Shown: positions 58,762-64,000 of the stretch, piece by piece
Position numbering within the stretch: position 1 is the first letter of the stretch
How the letters are laid out: every line of letters begins with the position of its first letter
Assembly: GCA_018713215.1 (NCBI GenBank)
Contig: DVFO01000048.1
Location: 1-64,000 of the forward strand
DNA: 64,000 bases
Direction: 5' to 3'
Source: Enterenecus faecium
Lineage (GTDB): Bacteria; Bacillota; Clostridia; Oscillospirales; Oscillospiraceae
Program-made: the position numbers and the translations under genes
Notes under the pieces: generated by a model
Databases searched by the model: none
What the model was told of the DNA's origin: nothing
What the model saw: only the letters and a program-made list of their open reading frames with translations

Positions 58762-59802
58762 ATGAGAAAGGTATTGATAGCACTGGTGATTTTGGCCGTG
58801 GGGCTGTCCGGGCTGCTGATCTGGCACTGCTCGGGCATTGAAATGGAGAGCAACCAGGTGCGAATTGGGGTGACGGTGTACCAGATGGAGGACCCGTTCA
58901 TTGCCCAGATTCCCCATTACATTGAGAAGATCGCCAAGGAGTACGAGGAAGAGCACGGAGTGCGGGTGTTTGTGGACGTGGTGGATGCCATGGGAAACCA
59001 GAACCTGCAAAATGACCAGGTGAGCCAGTTTTTGGACCGGGACTTTGACGTGCTGTGTGTGAACATGGTGGACCGAACGGCGGCGGGCAGCATTGTGGAC
59101 AAGGCCATGCAGGCCGATGTCCCAGTGGTATTTTTCAACCGGGAGCCGGTGGAAGAGGACATGCGCCGCTGGGATAAGCTGTACTACGTGTGTTCCAAAG
59201 CGGACGAGTCCGGCGTGTTGGAGGGCGGCATTGTGGTGGATGCCTACCAGGCACAGCCGGAGCGCTGGGACAAAAATGGAGACGGAAAGCTGCAATACGT
59301 GCTGTTGGAGGGGGAGCAGGGGCACCAGGACTCCCTCATCCGCACAGAAGTCACCATCAAGACCATCACCGATGCAGGCATTGAGCTGGACAAGCTGGCG
59401 GGGGAGACCGCAGATTGGCAGCGGGCCCAGGCGGGGGTGCTCATGGAGCAGTGGGTCCAGGAGTTCGGGGACCAGATCGAACTGGTCATCAGCAACAACG
59501 ATAATATGGCCCTGGGTGCTCTGGATACCTACGCCGCCCTGGGCATTGAGGAGCTGCCCATGATTGTGGGCATTGACGCCATACAACCTGCCCTGGATGC
59601 GGTGCGAGCGGGTCGGATGACCGGCACCGTCCTCAACGATGCCAAGGGTCAAGCCCAGGCCATTTTTGACCTGGCCTATCCCCTGGCCCAGGGGAAGGAC
59701 CCGGTGGATGATTATCAGACGTTGGAAAATCGGTATATCTGGATTCCTCATCAGGCGGTGACCAAGGAGAATCTGAAGGAGATTCAGAAACAGTTGGAGT
59801 GA
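58762..59802 (+). CDS. MglB-like galactose-binding protein, sensor type
   Basis: The 346-residue protein is related to MglB. It has a hydrophobic N-terminus (LIALVILAVGLSGLLIWHC), a galactose-binding fold opening RIGVTVYQMEDPFIAQI, the calcium-type loop DKNGDGKLQYVLLEGE, and SNNDNMALGALDTYAALG with GIDAIQPALDAVRAGRMTGT. ATG 58762 follows GGAGAGG. It is the last gene of the regulator-kinase-binding-protein operon. A transport role would need ABC subunits encoded elsewhere, for example mglAC at 9755-12931. Confidence 0.88.
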   Translation: MRKVLIALVILAVGLSGLLIWHCSGIEMESNQVRIGVTVYQMEDPFIAQIPHYIEKIAKEYEEEHGVRVFVDVVDAMGNQNLQNDQVSQFLDRDFDVLCVNMVDRTAAGSIVDKAMQADVPVVFFNREPVEEDMRRWDKLYYVCSKADESGVLEGGIVVDAYQAQPERWDKNGDGKLQYVLLEGEQGHQDSLIRTEVTIKTITDAGIELDKLAGETADWQRAQAGVLMEQWVQEFGDQIELVISNNDNMALGALDTYAALGIEELPMIVGIDAIQPALDAVRAGRMTGTVLNDAKGQAQAIFDLAYPLAQGKDPVDDYQTLENRYIWIPHQAVTKENLKEIQKQLE

Positions 59803-59874
59803 GCGTGGAACTGTAGATTACTTATAAAATCTTGCGGTGTACTATGAATAATTTACGGAATTTTTACTAATGCA

Positions 59875-59903
59875 TTGACGGTGCGGGAGAAGTGTGGTTA
59901 GAT
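59875..59903 (+). promoter_or_regulatory. Promoter of the short surface protein gene
   Basis: TTGACG (59875-59880) and TTAGAT (59898-59903) are 17 bases apart. Confidence 0.6.
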
Positions 59904-59952
59904 AGACTCACGACAGAAATGTAGGAAATTACAGGTAAAAACGGAGAGACAT

Positions 59953-60507
59953 ATGACTGACAACTGGCAGCAGTTGGTGGACGCCCTGGCCAAGGCCAAG
60001 GACGTGTTCGCGGACGGCGATGCCATGGACCAGGACATCCAGCCTGTGGCGGAGGACCTGCTCAGCGCCATTCTGGCCCAGAGGTTTAAGGCGGACAAAT
60101 CCATTCTGGAAGACCTGACCACCAAGGCTGAGGGCATGGATCTCTCCGGCTATACCGCTGAGAGCGTGGAAGTGTTCCGTGCCGCTCTGGCTCAGGCTCA
60201 GGCCGTGCTGGCTGATGAGACCCTCAGTGAGGAGGACCAGGCAGAGGTGGACGCTGCTGTGGAGCAGCTGACCCAGGCCATGAATGGCCTCACCGCCGAG
60301 GGTACTCCCGAGGCCACCGATAAGCCCGAGACCACGGACAAGCCGGAGGTTACCAATAAGCCGCAGGCTACCCAGAAGCCCGGCCAGGGCAATGTGCCCC
60401 AGACCGGAGACCACAGCCAGATTACCCTGTGGGTGACTCTGATGGGCCTGTGTGCTGCAAGCGCACTGACTCTGGTTGCCGTCAAGGGCCGCCGTAAGGC
60501 AAAGTAA
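59953..60507 (+). CDS. Short sortase-anchored surface protein fragment (FIVAR-like)
   Basis: The 184-residue product has a helical FIVAR-like repeat (about 50-115), a Pro/Thr/Lys linker with repeats of the DKPETTDKPE kind, and a cell-wall sorting tail: VPQTGD, a hydrophobic helix (LWVTLMGLCAASALTLVAV) and KGRRKAK. It begins MTDNWQQL with no signal peptide, so as it stands it could not be exported. It may be the 3' end of a much larger adhesin or glycosidase gene that lost its 5' part. It still has a promoter and a GGAGAG site, so it may be expressed. Confidence 0.7.
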   Translation: MTDNWQQLVDALAKAKDVFADGDAMDQDIQPVAEDLLSAILAQRFKADKSILEDLTTKAEGMDLSGYTAESVEVFRAALAQAQAVLADETLSEEDQAEVDAAVEQLTQAMNGLTAEGTPEATDKPETTDKPEVTNKPQATQKPGQGNVPQTGDHSQITLWVTLMGLCAASALTLVAVKGRRKAK

Positions 60508-60530
60508 GAATACCAATTCCTCCCTATCTC

Positions 60531-60565
60531 ACGGGCGGGTGCGGCATCAGGCCACACCCGCCCGT
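60531..60565 (+). terminator. Hairpin after the surface protein gene
   Basis: The stem 60531-60545 with 60551-60565 (one mismatch) is GC-rich. The sequence after it has only a short T stretch. Confidence 0.7.
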
Positions 60566-60579
60566 AGCTTTCACCGGAC

Positions 60580-60596
60580 TTCAACTATAGGTTGAA
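60580..60596. repeat. Inverted repeat before the XRE gene
   Basis: TTCAAC-TATAG-GTTGAA lies about 80 bases before the XRE gene. It may be an operator for that regulator; no clear promoter was found beside it. Confidence 0.4.
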
Positions 60597-60673
60597 AAAA
60601 TAACACTAGAAGGGAGATAGCCTTGGAAGGCGGAACATGCTAAGATGGAGCTATTGAGAGAGGAGGAACGGAT

Positions 60674-61456
60674 ATGACCGTAAACTTGGGAGACAAGATT
60701 CGGCAGCTGCGCAAGGGAAAAGGCATTTCCCAGGAGGTGTTGGCCCAGTACCTGGGGGTGAGTTTCCAGGCGGTGAGCAAGTGGGAGACGGGAACAACGT
60801 TACCCGATGTAACGCTCATTCCTGCCATCGCCTCGTTTTTTGGCGTGTCCACCGATGAGCTGTTTGACTACAACCGGTTGGAGGCGGAGCGGCGAGTCCG
60901 GGAGATCTGCCAGCAGGCCTATGCCTGCCGTCAGAGTGACCCGGTGCAATCCGAGCAAATTCTCCGGGAGGGACTGAAAAAGTACCCGGGAAACGATGTG
61001 ATTTTAAACAATCTCCTCTACACCATGGCAGCCCCAGAGCGGGGAGAGGAGATGGTCACCATCTGCAAAACCCTGATCGAGGGCACCCATGACGATGCGG
61101 TGAAGTATGATGCCCTGCGCATTCTGGCACAGACCTACCACGATATGGGCCAGCAGGACCTGGTGGCCCCCACCTTGGAGCAGATTCCTGAGCTGTATTT
61201 CACCAAGCTGGAGTGTATGGCCCTCCTGTTGGAGGGAGAGGCGGCCTTCAAGGCGGCCAGACAGCACATGGGCCTGTGCCTGGAACAGCTGGTGGAGATG
61301 CTTCTGGTCATGGAGCGACAGACCCAAGGAGAGGGGAAAGACCAATATCGGCGTCTGGCCCAGCAGGTGCTGGAGTTATTTGAGCGGGAATTGAGGCCAG
61401 GGGGTGAGCTGGTTCGGGAAATCCGGGAAGAGCTTCTAGGGGGAGCACAGACATGA
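60674..61456 (+). CDS. XRE-family transcriptional regulator
   Basis: The 260-residue protein has an N-terminal helix-turn-helix of the Cro/C1 type (IRQLRKGKGISQEVLAQYLGVSFQAVSKWETGTTLPDVTLIPAIASFFGVSTDEL; about 9-64) and a C-terminal helical domain with TPR-like character. The ligand is unknown. It overlaps the ABC gene downstream by 4 bases (ATGA), so it probably controls or accompanies the transporter pair. Confidence 0.92.
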   Translation: MTVNLGDKIRQLRKGKGISQEVLAQYLGVSFQAVSKWETGTTLPDVTLIPAIASFFGVSTDELFDYNRLEAERRVREICQQAYACRQSDPVQSEQILREGLKKYPGNDVILNNLLYTMAAPERGEEMVTICKTLIEGTHDDAVKYDALRILAQTYHDMGQQDLVAPTLEQIPELYFTKLECMALLLEGEAAFKAARQHMGLCLEQLVEMLLVMERQTQGEGKDQYRRLAQQVLELFERELRPGGELVREIREELLGGAQT

Positions 61457-62970
61457 GAAGGGGACCCTTTGGACCATCTGTGGGGCTGGGCATCTGCTGC
61501 CAGTTGGCAGAGTATGGCGTCAAGCTGCTGTGCAGTCTGCTGTTGGCCCAGCTGCTGACCCAGGTGATGAACGGGACACTGAGCCCCGTATACCCATGGG
61601 CGTCGGGCACCCTGCTGTTGCTGGTGGTTTCTGTGGGCCCGCTGTTTCTGCTCCGCCGGGCCTATGAGCGGGCGGTGGGGCGAGATGGACAGCGGTTCCG
61701 GGAGACGCTGTATGCTGGAATCTTGAGCCGGGAGCTGGAGGTGGGCAGCCGGGGCGAGCTGGAGGTGAAGCTGCGCCGGGACACCCAGGCGATTTTGAAG
61801 TTCCTTCAGCGGTCCTGCCCCCAGGCCGTGGGGGGGACTGTGATTTGGGTGGGCTCCGCTCTGTTGCTGTGCCACATCGACGGACGGGTGGGGCTGTTGT
61901 TTTTTGCCCTGAATCTGGTGCAGCTGCTCCCCATTTTGGTCTACGAGACCTGGACCAAGCGCATCCACAACGAGACCTGTCAGGCGGAGGAGGCGGATTC
62001 GGCCTGGCTGCTGGAGGGGTACCACGGGGCCCACGTCCTGAAATGTTACGGGGCCCAGGGGTGGTATCTGGCCCGCTTCTGTAAGCTGGAGCAGGCGGTG
62101 ATGCGCTGGGGCTACCGGGCAGAGGGGGCGGTGACGGTGGAGGACGTGGTGTTCAAGGGGATTGACAGCCTGTTAAACTACGGAAGCTATGTGATCTTGG
62201 GCCTGTTTGTCCTGTACGGCGGCCTGTCGGCGGAAAAGCTGCCCCTGTTGGTGCTGTTGGCTGGGACCCTGTTCTCCTCGGTAAACGCCGTGTTTACCTG
62301 GTGGCTGGATCGGGCGGAATACCAAGCGGCGTGCCAGAGACTGAACTGGATGCAACGAGAGGACCAGGAAGAGCCCCCGGAGGAGCCCGTTTTACTGTCC
62401 TGTGCAGAGGTGGAGAAGTCTTTTGGAGACAAGAAAATTCTGTCCGGGATTTCTCTGGACATTTTGCGGGGAGAACATGTCCTGCTCCAAGGCAAAAACG
62501 GGTCTGGAAAGTCTACCCTGCTGCGTATCCTGCTGGGGCTGGAGCGGGCAGATGCAGGTATTGTTCTGCGGTGTTCCGACCCTGCCTATGCCCTCCAGGA
62601 GGAGGCACAGACCACCCTGACAGTGGGAGAACTGACGGAGCAGCTGGAGAAAACGCCGGGGATGGATTCGAGTGCCCTCCACCGTCATCTGGTGGGCTTT
62701 CAATTGACGGAATGTATGGACCAGCCGCTTGCTCAGCTGTCCGGGGGACAGCAAAAGCGGTTCTTTCTGGCGGTAGCGCTGGCCAAGGATAGCCAACTGC
62801 TGGTGTTAGATGAGCCCACCAATCACCTGGACCGAGAGAGCGTAGCATATCTCACCCAGGTGCTACAAGAGTACCCCGGAGCAATGCTGGTTTGCACTCA
62901 CACGGCGTGGACAGCGCTGCGGTGGGACAAAATTCTCCACATGCGGGGAGGTGTGATGGGTGAAGGGTGA
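61453..62970 (+). CDS. ABC transporter, fused membrane/ATPase subunit
   Basis: The 505-residue protein has a reduced membrane domain (about five to six helices in residues 1-275) and an ABC domain with Walker A GKNGSGKST, signature LSGGQQKRFFLAVAL and Walker B LLVLDEPTNHLD. The start overlaps the XRE gene. The next gene encodes a second half-transporter, so they should form a heterodimer. Such XRE-ABC-ABC groups in Clostridia are often linked to peptide or drug export; the substrate here is not evident. Confidence 0.88.
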   Translation: MRRGPFGPSVGLGICCQLAEYGVKLLCSLLLAQLLTQVMNGTLSPVYPWASGTLLLLVVSVGPLFLLRRAYERAVGRDGQRFRETLYAGILSRELEVGSRGELEVKLRRDTQAILKFLQRSCPQAVGGTVIWVGSALLLCHIDGRVGLLFFALNLVQLLPILVYETWTKRIHNETCQAEEADSAWLLEGYHGAHVLKCYGAQGWYLARFCKLEQAVMRWGYRAEGAVTVEDVVFKGIDSLLNYGSYVILGLFVLYGGLSAEKLPLLVLLAGTLFSSVNAVFTWWLDRAEYQAACQRLNWMQREDQEEPPEEPVLLSCAEVEKSFGDKKILSGISLDILRGEHVLLQGKNGSGKSTLLRILLGLERADAGIVLRCSDPAYALQEEAQTTLTVGELTEQLEKTPGMDSSALHRHLVGFQLTECMDQPLAQLSGGQQKRFFLAVALAKDSQLLVLDEPTNHLDRESVAYLTQVLQEYPGAMLVCTHTAWTALRWDKILHMRGGVMGEG

Positions 62971-64000
62971 GAAAAGGGGGAACATGCGCCGGGACTGCGC
63001 CCGTCTCATGGCCGGGGCCATCGTGGCTATCTGCCTGGAGTGCCTGCTGGCTATGGCCGCCCCCACGGTGGTCTCGCTTTTGTTGGGAGATATGGCCGAC
63101 GCTCTGCTGGCCTTGGACGTTGCCGCCATTGGGGCCCGGTTTCCGGCGTTCTTGGGCGGTATCTTGGTGACGGTGCTGGTGGCGCCGGGGATGACCTTGG
63201 TGAAAAATCTGCTGCTCACCCGCCAGGGTACTGCTTACGATATGTTTTTGATGGAGAGCACCCTGGGCTTGCCCCACAAGAGCCTGCATCAGGTGGACGC
63301 CGGGGACTACCTCCATCGGTTTGAGGTGGACCGGACCCTGTACTACTGCTGTGTGGTTCGTCTGCTGGGATGTCCTCCAGCCATGGTGGCCTATGGGGTG
63401 TTGTTTGCCTGGATGGTGGGGCGACAGGGCTACCCCTGGGGATACTGCCTGTGGGTGTTGGTGCTGTCCGGAGCCTCGGTGGCCTATGACGCTGCACGGG
63501 CCAGACGGAAGGCGGAGTGGAACAAGGAGACGGCGGACTATGAGGGGCAGCGGACCCAGCTGGAGCTGGAATTGCTGGCGCTGCGGGATGTTAGCCACGG
63601 TTTTGGGCTGCACCCGTTTCTGCTGGACCGCATGAGACGCTGGTTTGACCGCTACTGGAAGCGCACAGGGCGGCGGCAGTGCGCCCAGACCGCCATGAGC
63701 CAGACGCTGCAAGGCTTTTGGGACTATGGCGTCCAGGTGGGGTGCATCCTGGTGGGAGCGGTGCTGGTAGCCCGGGGCCAGCTGACCCTGGGCGGGCTGT
63801 TGGGCGGCTATCTGTTGCTTCCTACCGTCAAACAGTTCTGGGTATCCGTGAAGCAGCTGGTGGAGGATGTCCAGAGCGAGAGAATATACGGCGCTCGGAT
63901 GGAATACTTCTATCAGGACCGGGAGGAGGAGCCGGACGAAGGGGCAATACAGTCCCCTGAGACATTGGAGCTGCACAATGTGAGCTTCTCCTATGCGGCA
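62960..64000 (+). CDS. ABC transporter, second half-transporter, runs off the window
   Basis: An open frame from GTG 62960 (after GGAGG) or ATG 62984 (after GGGGG) continues to the last base, 347 codons so far. It encodes membrane helices near the N-terminus (MAGAIVAICLECLLAMAAP), a central pair near residues 135-165 and another near 240-270, then LELHNVSFSYAA, the start of an ABC ATPase domain. It overlaps the previous gene and is its likely heterodimer partner. The ATPase motifs lie beyond the window. Confidence 0.85.
   Translation, partial: MKGEKRGNMRRDCARLMAGAIVAICLECLLAMAAPTVVSLLLGDMADALLALDVAAIGARFPAFLGGILVTVLVAPGMTLVKNLLLTRQGTAYDMFLMESTLGLPHKSLHQVDAGDYLHRFEVDRTLYYCCVVRLLGCPPAMVAYGVLFAWMVGRQGYPWGYCLWVLVLSGASVAYDAARARRKAEWNKETADYEGQRTQLELELLALRDVSHGFGLHPFLLDRMRRWFDRYWKRTGRRQCAQTAMSQTLQGFWDYGVQVGCILVGAVLVARGQLTLGGLLGGYLLLPTVKQFWVSVKQLVEDVQSERIYGARMEYFYQDREEEPDEGAIQSPETLELHNVSFSYAA

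Overview
The window looks like a chromosomal piece of a GC-rich, anaerobic, gut-type Firmicute of the class Clostridia, close to the Flavonifractor/Lawsonibacter/Oscillospiraceae group. This is inferred from GC-rich coding with AGGAGG-type ribosome sites, hybrid-cluster protein, type III glutamine synthetase, YesMN-type two-component systems, the selenium/molybdenum hydroxylase accessory set, a probable spore-coat protein and many leader-RNA switches. No phage, insertion sequence, integrase, CRISPR array or rRNA operon was seen.

Layout. 1-4.3 kb: end of a defence locus, with the tail of an unknown protein, an AT-rich LPO_1073/Vpar_1526-like gene and a type I restriction HsdR; hsdM and hsdS must lie to the left if present. 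4.3-6.1 kb: a PadR regulator with a DUF2812 membrane protein. 6.1-9.2 kb: thiamine salvage operon thiM-thiE-HAD-thiD (minus strand) under a TPP riboswitch. 9.3-9.7 kb: a chimeric gene remnant. 9.7-18.7 kb: a minus-strand galactose-type sugar locus, with response regulator, histidine kinase, accessory binding protein and mglB-mglA-mglC. 18.7-21.7 kb: collagen-like spore-surface candidate, uridine phosphorylase, VanY-type carboxypeptidase and a PH-domain protein. 21.7-24.6 kb: a P-type cation ATPase behind a Mn-sensing yybP-ykoY riboswitch. 24.7-34.9 kb: nitrogen assimilation, with asnB and glnA (type III) diverging from gltB-gltD; gltB has a leader that matches an ANTAR antitermination target. 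34.9-37.4 kb: a TetR regulator diverging from glgB. 37.5-38.2 kb: two identical tRNA-Ala(GGC) genes transcribed away from each other. 38.3-43.7 kb: small membrane proteins, TspO, and an operon of two exporter-fold ABC subunits with Nos_stim and DUF454 proteins. 43.8-47 kb: ferredoxin-hcp and HD-cupin-ferredoxin operons that share one Crp/Fnr-type operator. 47-54 kb: M18 aminopeptidase followed by selD, yedF, yqeB, a cysteine desulfurase, DUF3343, an XdhC-type gene and convergent yqeC. 54.2-59.8 kb: a second sugar-sensing cassette (regulator, kinase, two binding proteins) with no transporter. 59.9-64 kb: a short sortase-anchored protein, an XRE regulator and a heterodimeric ABC transporter that runs off the end.

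How it fits together. The two sugar cassettes are paralogous in design: a Cache/HAMP kinase, an AraC-type regulator and extracellular binding proteins, one joined to a transporter and one apparently only a sensor. The glnA/gltBD/asnB block supplies glutamine, glutamate and asparagine and is controlled at the RNA level on both sides of its divergent promoter. The selenium block supplies selenophosphate and accessory factors for selenium-dependent molybdenum hydroxylases, but no hydroxylase is encoded here. The strongest candidates for undescribed biology are a pair of matching RHIM-like amyloid-type motifs on adjacent defence genes (positions 40-180), the ANTAR-type leader of gltB, and the shared Crp/Fnr-like operator that links hcp to an HD-cupin-ferredoxin operon.
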